From Discostella pseudostelligera (taxonomy: Eukaryota > Bacillariophyta > Thalassiosirophyceae > Thalassiosirales > Thalassiosiraceae): a DNA stretch of 64,000 nucleotides. The position numbers were made by a program, and so were the translations under genes. Positions 51,701 through 61,494 of the stretch are shown piece by piece. The notes beneath the pieces were generated by a model, which worked only from the letters and a program-made list of their open reading frames with translations, was not told the DNA's origin and made no database searches. The stretch is taken from assembly GCA_036940085.1 (NCBI GenBank), contig JALLBK010000101.1:1-64000 (forward strand). Reading direction: 5' to 3'. Each line of letters begins with the position of its first letter. Position 1 is the stretch's first letter.

Positions 51701-53081
51701 AAGCGATGAGTGGAGAATTCTCCGGTCGTCGATGTAACATTGTATCAAATCTTTGCTGAGAAAGTACCGCGTTTTTCAGGAGCTGGTACTGCTCGTATTG
51801 ATGCGATGTGATATTGAGATCGATCGTGAATGGTGGAATTTCTCTAAAACAAAGTGAATTTCCCAAACTATCGCTAGCCGATGTGATGATCATTGATTGT
51901 GATATTTTTGAGCAGATGTAATCATGAGTAGAATCATCCCGCTTATCTTCCGCCGAGAAGCCAGGACCTGAAAGTGATTTTCTAGCATGGAATCCAGGAT
52001 CTTGGCTCATTGCCATTAGCTCCATGGCTTCTGCAATGCGTCTTTGGCATGCTTCAACTGGAAGCGACAATCGTCCATGAAGAAGGGCACTGTCAGAAAT
52101 AAGATAGCAAGGATCATCATCCCAATACATCGCCAAGTCTTCAATTTCAGCCTTTTTGAATGCCTTCTTCCCATCATCCACAGTATTCATAGATCGTGTA
52201 CGAGGCTGATCGAATCTGCTCATGACATCACCACTATCTGGCAATGACGCCTCGGGCATGTTCCGCACGGATAAGCATTTAAGTGTCAACCCAAACGCAA
52301 AGGCTCTTCTGTCGTCATCACTCTCTGAAGGAGTATTGCCAGTATTGCCCATTGTCGATGGTGAACTCATAGTAAGCCCCCCACCGGGCACTTCACACCT
52401 TATATGTACATCGTTGATGGAAGATACAAGATTTTCATAAATCTTGGCCGTGATCTTTTTCCTCAATGCTGGAAGCCGAGACTTTCGTTTTGCTTTTGCT
52501 GATGGGGTGTCCTCGTGTCCATCCCGTGCAGTTTCCTCCGTGGTGGTGTCGAAGTCAGTTCCATCGTCATCTTCTTCACCGCCTAGATCCTCAGATGCAA
52601 ATGATCTACGTCTTCTGCCATTAAAACTGTGCATTGTGCGATCATTTGGATAGCTATCTTGCTGAGGTCCTTCGCCCGGAATTCTTCCTGAATAATAATT
52701 CCTCTCAAATCGAGCCAGTGCAGATCGTTTGGCTTTTGTCTGCAGAGTTTGCCCTCCATAGTACGTTCGATTCGCGGTCGTAGGAAGGAGGGGAACACAA
52801 ACTAGATGCATACCATGAATTTCCAAGGATGTGGGGGCATCGAGGTTTGTGTATGGTATATTAATTTTCAGTGTGCGTGCCCAACATGACAACACCCCGA
52901 AGCCTGAGAGACCAACTGCGCCTAAGACATAACTGCCAATGACATCCCCATCTAATTCGACATTATCCAGTTTGATTTGTCCCCGAAGAGCTGCCAGTTT
53001 GAGATTTTCTTTGGATATATTGAGGACATATTCACCGACGAGATCCTCAAGCACTTCAAATGTTGTAGTTGGGAGGCACAT
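42719..53081 (-). CDS. VPS13: VPS13-family bridge-like lipid transfer protein
   Basis: Moves bulk phospholipid between membranes at contact sites. Seven exons on the minus strand: 53081-48798, 48718-45284, 45202-45066, 44992-44492, 44403-44287, 44187-43455, 43387-42719; all introns GT-AG, 70-90 bp, and phases agree, giving 9876 nt, 3291 residues, the usual size. N-terminal chorein: FEVLEDLVGEYVLNISKENL near residue 10. The VAB adaptor domain (about 1600-2450) shows repeats with the conserved Asn (FVNETGVPV, IHNHTNMQL, VVNLLEGES). VPS13_C: LHLHPLRFYLTFTQEG, then across junctions GVRDFFYEPIQGLVKGP. A PH-like end follows. Start at MCLPTTTFEV (53081) is inferred; the frame is open to 53141. Before it, ATGAAAGCTTATTTAGCCTCCG|GTAAGA (53209) could be an alternative first exon. 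Confidence 0.93.
51130..51215 (-). repeat. In-gene duplication of an SRDNF-x-x-AQ motif in VPS13
   Basis: Within exon 1 the protein reads SRDNFASAQTVS then SRDNFVTAQSAS, a tandem duplication of about 12 residues in a disordered loop. DNA copies differ slightly, so it is not brand new. Confidence 0.6.
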
Positions 53082-53781
53082 AATATGTACATGATGTGCA
53101 GCAAACAAAAATGAGATTCGAGTGCAATATTCATACATCAAGAGATCGAAGCAGTAAAGAAGTCAGATACAGAAGATCATCATATCTTACCGGAGGCTAA
53201 ATAAGCTTTCATGTTAGGATGTCACCACACACCGCTGAAAATGAATTCTGATACAGCATTTAGCGGAGGAGTAGGCATCGGTGAGGTGGGGTCATTGGGC
53301 GGCGGGGAACGCGAATTGCTGCACATCATCCACTAAAACTCGATCAATGGGCAGCCCTAGAGTCCAAGGGTAACGATAGGGTTAGGTTGATGCATGATCC
53401 CCTACGCGCTGTCCACGCCTCATCGTCGTCGCCATCTTAATCGTCGCCCAAACAAAATGTTTGCTTTGGCATTGGCTGGTTGGGTGGGCAAGCACAAAGC
53501 GCGACAGCTTGATGAAAGAGAGAGAACAAAGTCTTCCCGCCCGCCATTATTTTTGCCCCTTTCTCCTCGCCAAAATATTCGCCATTAGATCTTCCCGCCA
53601 TTATTTTCGCGGGTTCTATTACACGTGGCAGATAGTATTTACTTCGAGTCATCGTGGGCATCAAGAGAGTCAATCAACACAATGTGACGAACGAGAGCGA
53701 AACTTGGATTATATTTTATCTCCCATCGGACCTCATTCGATAAACTAAGTATCAAATCAAAAGGCATTGTTGTTGTGAATC
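53082..53781. promoter_or_regulatory. Region between VPS13 and the Whirly-type gene
   Basis: Both neighbours are on the minus strand, so this is VPS13 promoter plus Whirly 3' flank. Two E2F-like minus-strand words, CTTCCCGCCCGCC (about 53532) and CTTCCCGCCAT (53591-53601), and ACACGTGGCA near 53620. The ORFs seen here overlap without features. Confidence 0.45.
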
Positions 53782-54829
53782 TCAGTACATACTTCCACCA
53801 GGTCCCGCCAAGCCTTTGGAAATAGCAGCCGCCGACGCAATATCCATGGTAGTATTCCATCCCAATAAGTATGGAATGGACGTTTGAAAGATTGATTTGA
53901 ATATCTCAAATTCACCTGCTTGGATAACGACTTTCATCGGAGTGATCTAATGCATCCACACATCCATTCACCGACAGCATAGCAAGCGAAGAAACAAAAT
54001 CGTTAGTCGTTAGATGAAAAAGCATGAACGAATATGATTTGGACGAGAATCTTCATCGACGAGCAAGCAGAACAATAGCAAGCAAGGGTTCACGGCCGAG
54101 AAATAAACTCACCGGCAAAATTCCCTCTGTACCGGGAGGAGTTTGTCCAGGCACTCCATCCTTGGCATAATCGATAGTAAATGCCACTGTCCCTCCCTCT
54201 CCTGGTACAATTGTCAATACCTTTTCAATCGCATCCCCCGACAATTGACGTACGCCACTATTACTTGGATCCTCACCCCCTTCACCACCACCATTACTCT
54301 CGGGACCAAACACCGGATGGGACAACTCCACAGCATTCCCCGGCAATTGACTCAATAACAATCCCACCTCCTCAATAGTTAAACTAAAGTATATTTTTTG
54401 ACTCCATGCAAATCCAGCCCCGGAATTATTGCGTGGTATAAAATCCAATATTAGTTTGCCACGACGTTCGACCGAGACACCATCGCCACCGGTTCGTTTG
54501 AATTGGGGGAGGACCGCGCGGACTCCCATGGCGTATTCCGGGCCGAAGGAGGTGTATTGGGGGAAGGCACGACGGGGCATCATGTCGCTGAAGGTGCGAC
54601 GGGTTGAATTGGACGCCAATGCCGTTGTTGGCGAGGTGACGGCAATACTGTTATTGTTGGTGATGATGGTGGCATGATGACGATGCCGATATTGGGAGAG
54701 AGATGATGACGGCGATGATGTGGATGAGGAGAGCAGCCCTGCGTTGGTGGAGAAAGAGGACACCGCCGCACGAGGGGTGAGGGCTGTTAGATATCTGGAA
54801 GCAACCGTTACCGTTGATGAAATCATCAT
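53782..54829 (-). CDS. Whirly-type ssDNA/RNA-binding protein, probable mitochondrial
   Basis: Whirly proteins bind single-stranded organellar DNA and RNA and protect genome stability; trypanosome MRP1/2 share the fold. Two exons, 54829-54113 and 53946-53782, with a 166-bp GTGAGT...CATTAG intron in phase 0; 293 residues. N-terminal about 80 residues are Ser/Thr/Arg-rich with ALTPRAAVSSFSTNAG, presequence-like. Core: VERRGKLILDFIPRN, FAWSQKIYFSLTIEEVGLLLS, ELSHPVFG, EKVLTIVPG, and after the junction ITPMKVVIQAGEFEIFKSIF and IPYLLGWNTTMD, which matches the C-terminal helix of the fold. The KGKAAL box of plant Whirlies is not conserved. Exon 2 is essential for the fold and is found only through the intron. 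Confidence 0.82.
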
Positions 54830-55375
54830 GATCGTGATATCGTAGATAGTAATAGTAGATAAAAAGTAGAAGCGCGGGGGGCGGATTTGGTTATGATAGT
54901 ATCTCTAGTAGTGGAGTGTTGGTAGTGGTTGCTGCCGGCTGGCGCTGCTTTGGCATTGATTTTGGATTTGGATTTGGATTTGTGGTGATGGTTAGTAGAG
55001 CGGTGGTGGTCGCACAGCACACAGAGGTCTTGGACGTTCAGTATCTGTTTTTAATTTCAAATTTTTATTTCGGAATCCGTTAAGTATTGTTTTTAATTTT
55101 AGATTTTAATTTCAAATTTGGTCAACTATCTTTCAATTTCGAAGTTAATTTCAAATTTCGTTAAGTATCTGTTTGCCACGTGGAAGGACTTGAGAACGGC
55201 GACGGTCGGTGACGCTGATGACGTCCTGTCTGGAAGGAGCTGGAAGCAAGGGCTGACATTTGACATTATTTTGACATGGCTGTTCCACATCATCACTCAA
55301 TCAACTCAACCTTCAATCAGTAAAAGTATCTCCCCCGTCGTATTGTATTGACTCGACGACGACGACGACGGAACA
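54830..55375. promoter_or_regulatory. Divergent promoter, Whirly / TPS-TPP
   Basis: 545 bp. Holds TTTGGATTTGGATTTGGATTTG (54958-54981), the 40-bp AT-rich array at 55037-55160 and CCACGTGGAAG at 55176-55186. No gene. Confidence 0.55.
55037..55186 (+). repeat. Promoter repeat: three AT-rich 39-43 bp units plus partial and G-box
   Basis: Units begin TTCAGTATC (55037), TTAAGTATT (55080), TCAACTATC (55122) and TTAAGTATC (55161), each followed by TTTTTAATTTCAAATTT-like sequence. The last partial unit leads into CCACGTGGAAG (55176-55186). Same unit, order and trailing ACGTGGAAG as 15403-15509. Confidence 0.75.
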
Positions 55376-58300
55376 ATGATGGACGAAGATCCACTATCGT
55401 CCACTATGGCCATCGCCAGCAGCGGCTTTGGTGATGGCGGCGGCACTAGTACTAGCGGTAGCAGTAGCAGCATGAACCACCCCAGCAGCAACATCAATGC
55501 CAACCTCAACATCAGCAGCCATCAAGGTCGCATCATCCGCATCCATCACGCCTGTATTGCCCCTCTTCCCCTAGGCTCCACTCTCCGTGTCACCGCCTCC
55601 CATTTATGGGATCCATCTGATTCACCTGGTTGTGCCTATGATCCTACCAATGCCAAATCCATTTCGAAAAATGCTGGTCGAGATGCCTATAATATTGGCA
55701 CATCCGGATTTGCTGGCGGGAGTTTGGGCGTGGGTGCCAATAATGTATTGAGAGAGAATGAGGATGCACGATCTTCAAATTCTAGTGCTGCTGCTGGCGT
55801 TGGTGTAGGAGTTGCAGGTGGAGTTGGAGAGGTTGGTGGTGGCAATGGAACTGTCGACGATAATGCCACAAGAGAATATACTAAGCAGCAATTGCAACAA
55901 CAGCAGCGTCGGGATATAATGATGGGTGTACGCGATTCTCGATCACGATGGTATGCCTCGAGCGTTGAGATGGTCACAACTCCCGAGACGTATCCATTAT
56001 GGAGGACACGACGACCGGTCATTGTGGCATTGACGGATGCTACTGCTACCACAACTTCGAATGGTACAGATAGCATGCAGCAGGAGGAGGAAGCTAGCAG
56101 TGGTGTGCATCACCATCGCTATCGCTACCTCGTGGTTACACCCGGGGCCGAAACGGAGAGCTCTCATGGATTGATGGGCAATGTTGGCGATGAGGACTTT
56201 TACCCCGAGACTGATGACTTGGCCGACATTCAGAACATGATCCACAGGACGAAGATATCTTCGGGCAATTTAATTCAGCAGTCAAGTGTTGCTGCATTCG
56301 AAGATAATGTCATGACTTCTAATGATTATGGTTCGAGTTTTCCGGTCACCTTGTGGGAAAATCCTTTTCTAACTTCGACGAATGATGGGATGGGGGAGGA
56401 TACAATGATGGAGGATGCGGTGTCGCGAGAAGTTTCTACTAGTGCGTTTTCTGTAGTTTCGGAGGCAACTTCGACGAGGCCACATGGAGGAGGAGGAAAT
56501 AGTGGTGGTGGTGGTGGTGGTGGCGGAGGTGGAAATTCACGCGACTATGACTTAGTCAATTTGCCCTTTCGTACACTGGACATTGATGTTGCCACCGCAT
56601 CCGTGGTAAAAGTCCCATCCTCATCGAATGAACGAATGAATGAAGAGGAGGAGGATTCTCCCAAGTATACTGAGGATGGCATTCTCATTGATACGTGGAA
56701 TGATTGCAACGATGATACATTTCAATCCTTCCGAATTCTGGAGGGAATTAATGCCCAGCGGGGCAGTAACGAAGAAGATGAAGTGCGCGATCTTGACATG
56801 GCATCCTCGCTATCCGAAGGGGGGGATTCAACAACCATGGTCACGGAGACTGAGAAACAAAATCATCGCATATTCATCGTTTGTTACCATCTACCTGTAA
56901 CAGTGTCGAAAGACCCCAATACAGGAGAATGGTGTGCCTATTGGGCAGAATCCCTCTTGGCCAAGACAGAGAACAGTTCCTTCGTTACAGCGTACAATCC
57001 ACATTGGGTTGGAACCGTAACCACCGACTTGATTATCGACGAGAATGATAAACGAGCCTTGCGGTCCATACTGGCCGCCATGGACTGCACTGTCTTATTC
57101 TTCGATGAAGCCGTTCGCGATGCACACTACAAGGGATTCTGCAAGCAAGTTCTGTGGTTGGCGTTCCATCACGTGGATTTGCTGGATATGCGAGACCCTG
57201 CATTTGCAATGGATTTGGAGGCTGCTTCTGCGAATCATATACAGTCCGATGGGACGCTGCTGGACTTGCGTAGTTCGTGGGATCAGCGTACTTTTGGTCA
57301 ATGGTGGGAGGCGTTCAAGATTGTCAACCATGCATTTGCAGAAGAAGTGGCGAAGATGGTATCACCCGAGGATGTCGTGTGGGTGCATGATTACCATTTA
57401 TCTCTCCTTCCGAAACTGCTAGGTGACGAAGAGAAGAAGGCCAATGCACCGAGTTTGACGAAAAAAATCTTCTTTCTACACATCCCCTTCCCGGTCAGTA
57501 TGATATTTAAGGAGCTGGAATGTGGACCAGCTATCTTGGAGGGTATGTTGCATGCCGATGTCGTGGGATTTCACGGGTTTACCGATGCGAGGCACTTCTT
57601 GAGTAGTTCCAAACGTATCCTCGGCGTTTCTCATGAAAACTTGGTCGGAGGACTAATCGGAGTAAAGTACAAGAAGCGGATTGTAGCCGTGACAATGAGC
57701 AGTGTCTCGATAGAGCCCGCAATGGTCGACAGTGAGAACTGAACATGTCAACTTATTTATGTATATTCGTGCCATGTTCTTACACGATATGTCTTCTTAA
57801 TCTGTTCTTCAGCTTCGATGCGACTCCCATCAGCAATTGGAGGAGAAGCTGCGCTACGATCAAAGCATGCTGGCAGGATGATAATTGCTGGGCTTGATTC
57901 TGCACAATATCTTTCCGGAGTAGGATTGAAGTTGTCAGCTTACGAAATGCTCCTTCGCGACTCGCCGACATGGAGGGATAAACTTGTGCTTGTCCAACGA
58001 TGTTTGATCACAGGCGCCCGGCAATTAGATGAGGCCAATACTATTCGAGAGATACGTATGTTGGTAAATCAGATCAAAACCAAGTATGGCGATGCAGTCA
58101 TTGATTACGAAGAAGTTTTTGGTTCTACTTTGCCAATCGGTCAACGCTTGGCGCTGTGGAGGGCGTCGGATTGTCTTTTGAATACTGAGGTCCGTTGCGG
58201 GCTAAATTTATGGCCTCTGGAGTTTGTCTTTGCTCAAAAGGGCTTGGACTCTCCCGGCATTGTAATCAGTTCTGAATTTTCAGCAGTTGCCAATGTTCTG

Positions 58301-59838
58301 AATGGAGCCCTTCGGATCAATCCCTTTGATACGAAGCTTACATTATCCACGATCGACAAAGCCCTCACATTGAGCAAGGACGAAAGAGAAGGGAGGCACC
58401 TGCGGGACGTTGAATTTGTCTCATCCTCTTCATCTGCTCAGTGGATCAAAAATATCTTGCGCGACTTGAAGGAATTGATTGATGACCATAACTATGACGA
58501 AGAATCCAAATTCGGGCAATCAGAAATCCAGGATGTTGCTGAATTCTTGGCTAACGAACGAGATGAGCAATTCACATGTCTGGATCCCAAATCAGTGATT
58601 TCTGCTTACAACTCATCCTCGCGGAGAGTCATAATCTTGGATTTCAATGGTACCATTGTCATAAAGGAAGACGTCGAAAGTTTTTTGAAAAGAGATGAGA
58701 TTGGATCTACGGGCGATGCGCCACCTCAAGAAGTTTGCCAGTCCTTAGCCAAGCTCGCAGCAGATCCACGGAACACTGTCTTTGTCGTTAGTGAGTCAGC
58801 TGAATGGTTGTAGTGACCTACTGGCATTGTCCTTTATCTTACGACCGTATCCTTACTTTCCTTTAGGCGGAGATAACAGTGAAAACTTAGAAAAGGCCAT
58901 AGGGAAAATTCCAGGTATCGGCCTGGCTGCAAGCAACGGGTCATGTTTTTCGCCACCATCAACTCATAATGGTGCTAGAACTTGGCTTGCTTTTGATCTC
59001 GGCGTGGATTGGGACTCAGTGAAAAGGGTGAGCAATTAAATAATTGCTGCCTTTTGTGTTGTAATTGCGGATTTTACTAACTTCACGTATGTCAGGTGGC
59101 ATTGCCAATTATGTCAAAGTTTACCGCGAGAACTAATGGGTCGTTCATCAAAATAGCGCATTCCAGTGTTGGCTGGTCGTATTACTCAAGCGACCCCGAA
59201 TTCGGTAGCCTGCAAGCCAAACATCTCGTTATGGAACTCGAGAGGGAGTTAGCATCGTACGACGTTCGTTTCGTCAATTTAAAAGGTATCGTCGAGGTCA
59301 TTCCTCGGAGACTGAACAAGGGGATAATTGTGAAGAAGATTTTGCGTGATGTTGCAGCCAAGTGCGATAATGGAGGAGTTGATTTTATTCTATGCATAGG
59401 CGATGATGTCTCCGATGAGAAGATGTTCTCGGTAAGTACAATCTTCTGTCCCTCTTAGTTTCGAATGGATGACGTGATCTCTAATGCACTTTTGCATCAT
59501 CTATCCAGTCCGTATTTTCATTCATATCAGAAATTAACGACGACGAAGAGAATGTATTCCCATCACCGCCAGTGATACAACTGAGCCAAGGTGCATTGCC
59601 AGCATCGCAATCATTCCTCAATGAGGCTCCAAACACACAGTGCAAAAATGCAAATGCCCCAATGTTTGCTTTCACAGTCGCTGTCGGGAAGAAACCAAGC
59701 CATGCTTTGCAGTACGTTGACAATGCAGAAGACGTCGCAGATTTGCTTGTGAAGATGGCCAGCGGATCTATTGGCGCGTGTTTCGAAAGGGGGCGAAAGA
59801 CCTCTCGATTTGAGAATAAATCTCTTATGCTAGCCTGA
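55376..59838 (+). CDS. TPS: Trehalose-6-phosphate synthase/phosphatase fusion, likely regulatory
   Basis: Five exons: 55376-57731, 57813-58790, 58867-59027, 59096-59431, 59509-59838; all GT-AG, in phase; 1386 residues. About 450 residues of low-complexity and unfamiliar N-terminal sequence (the part GRIIRIHHACIAPLPLG may be ordered) precede a GT20 synthase domain (IFIVCYHLPVTV, FCKQVLWLAFHH, HDYHL at 671-675, FLHIPFPVS, DVVGFHGF) and a HAD phosphatase domain (RVIILDFNGT, CIGDDVSDEKMF). Usual GT20 residues are changed: the N-R-L-P-V loop reads YHLPV and the R-L-D-x-x-K-G site reads AGLDSAQYLSG. The phosphatase DxD motif reads D1062-F-N1064. Both sites look impaired, as in plant class II TPS proteins. 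Its stop is 2 bp from the stop of the next gene. Confidence 0.9.
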
Positions 59839-59840
59839 TA

Positions 59841-61232
59841 TCAATCTTCTTTCCTTCTTGCATCTCTCGCCGCCTGACGATTCATCAACGCCTCAATCAT
59901 TCTCATCATATCATCACCCATAGTTTCTACTTCATTTTGATCAGTTTCGTACAAAAAATCGCCACTGTAGTCCGCCACTGCCGGCCAATCAACAACGGAG
60001 ATAAACCCATACTTCGTTTTCAATTCTGTGAAGGCGTCGCTTCCGCTTGGGCCAAGATCTACAACATCAATTCGTTCATCATTGATTGCCCGATGTATTA
60101 AATCCCGAACTGAGTGAAACCAGACGTATCTCGTGGCTGCATCATCGTCACAATAGAACCACTGTCCGCGCATTGTTCTTCCTTTACCCACCTCATGTGC
60201 AAAACCGATGATCTTTCCTGAAACAGTGTCTCTATATTCGCGAATACTCCCCGCCATTCGTGTTGTGCCTATATATCTACTGATTGCATCAGCTAACGCA
60301 TTCACGAAGGCATTCGTCGAGGGACCATATCGGTTCGACAATAATCGTACTTCATGTTGGACGACACATCGAAAATGTGCATAGCTTGAATGCGGAGCTG
60401 CATGACCTCCCCTGATGGGCCTTGCGGTTATTGTAAAGTTTTGACTTTTGGGGGTTGACTTCTTCAGTGTCCGTTTACACCCTCGTGGCAGAGCCTTGAT
60501 CCAGTCGTCTATGGAAGTGAAATTTCGGACATCCAATAATGCTGAATAGATAAGAGATAAAAGAAAGAATTAGTGAGCGAAGAAAGAAGATGATAAACAA
60601 TTGTGTCATGCGATTCTTTAATGCTCAATCTCATTGTAACACTCACAGTGGGGCCGAGTCATCCACTGTCCCGTCCACTGAGCAGCCCCCATCGCACCCA
60701 AACTTGCCGACTCTCGATCTCGTTTTCCAATTGGTTCTCCGATCAATGTCTCTTCCCACTGTGTCATATCCAAACTAGACTTCATACTATCCCACAAACC
60801 TTCCTTCTTCATTGCCATCTCCAACAATTTACTCGGCAATGAATTCTCTGGTAAGTTCGCACCAAAGGCCGCAGCAATTGCCAACTCAATATTGTTGTAG
60901 TAATAGGCATATACATCATTTGTATCCGTTTCATCAGAGTCAAATGCGCATTTAATCCATGCGAATAATTTTTGGGTATTTGATTCTGATAGGGTGGTAT
61001 TGATAATAACGGATATCGCCTCGGGCTCGGGTGTCGAGGAATCAACGTCGGCTAGGAAGAGTTGATGAAGTGGTGGTGCATCGGAAGGAGGATGATGTGT
61101 AGGAGGGTAATAGTTCGTAGTTTGTCCAAGAAATGTGCAGCCAGTACTGAACGATTCAGATGTAGGGGTAAAACCATGCGTGTGGATGCTGAGACATAGT
61201 CCAAGATACAAGGCGAGTAGTATTTGCGTCAT
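59841..61232 (-). CDS. FemAB/GNAT-like acyltransferase-fold protein, plastid-targeted candidate
   Basis: Two exons, 61232-60647 and 60541-59841, with a 105-bp GTGAGT...TATTCAG intron in phase 1; 428 residues. The signal peptide MTQILLALYLGLCLSIHTHG is followed by Phe 21 (FTPTSES), the diatom plastid motif. The part in exon 1 (LAIAAAFGANLPENSLPSKLLEM, LGAMGAAQWTGQWMTRPH) is unfamiliar. Exon 2 has a GNAT/FemAB-like look: IDDWIKALPRGCKRTLKKS, GSIREYRDTVSGKIIGFAHEV, RGQWFYCDD, LIHRAINDERIDVVDLGPSGS, KTKYGF. Substrate unknown. The frame is open to 61292, but the Met at 61232 gives the cleaner signal peptide. Confidence 0.75.
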
Positions 61233-61494
61233 CGTCGATGTTGATAGTACCCTATGCACCACCGTCACAGTCATGGTCGTCATCGTCGGCACTCGAAATC
61301 GTTAGCACGCACTACACTGCCGACGAAAGATACGGTAAATCGATACTGTCGTCTGTCGTCGTCNNNAGCAATCATCATTCGTCCTCCACCTTCATCTTCA
61401 CCCACAATCGTGATGTCCAAGTTGCCCTCGGCGTCGGCATTGTCGGCCTCCTCCTCATCGTTCATAGATTCAGGGTTCACTAACACAATTAAGA
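61233..61494. promoter_or_regulatory. Divergent promoter, FemAB-like / membralin, with assembly gap
   Basis: 260 bp between divergent starts, GTCGTCATCGTCG-rich. Three undefined bases (61364-61366) lie inside a GTC run. Confidence 0.5.
61364..61366. other. Undefined bases (NNN)
   Basis: Only ambiguous bases in the window, directly after GTCGTCTGTCGTCGTC. Probably a repeat-length ambiguity or scaffold join; local length is uncertain. Confidence 0.95.

Noticed and set aside
53394..53748. Short plus-strand ORFs upstream of VPS13
   Set aside because: No homology-like pattern, overlap with antisense frames, and the bases hold promoter-type motifs.
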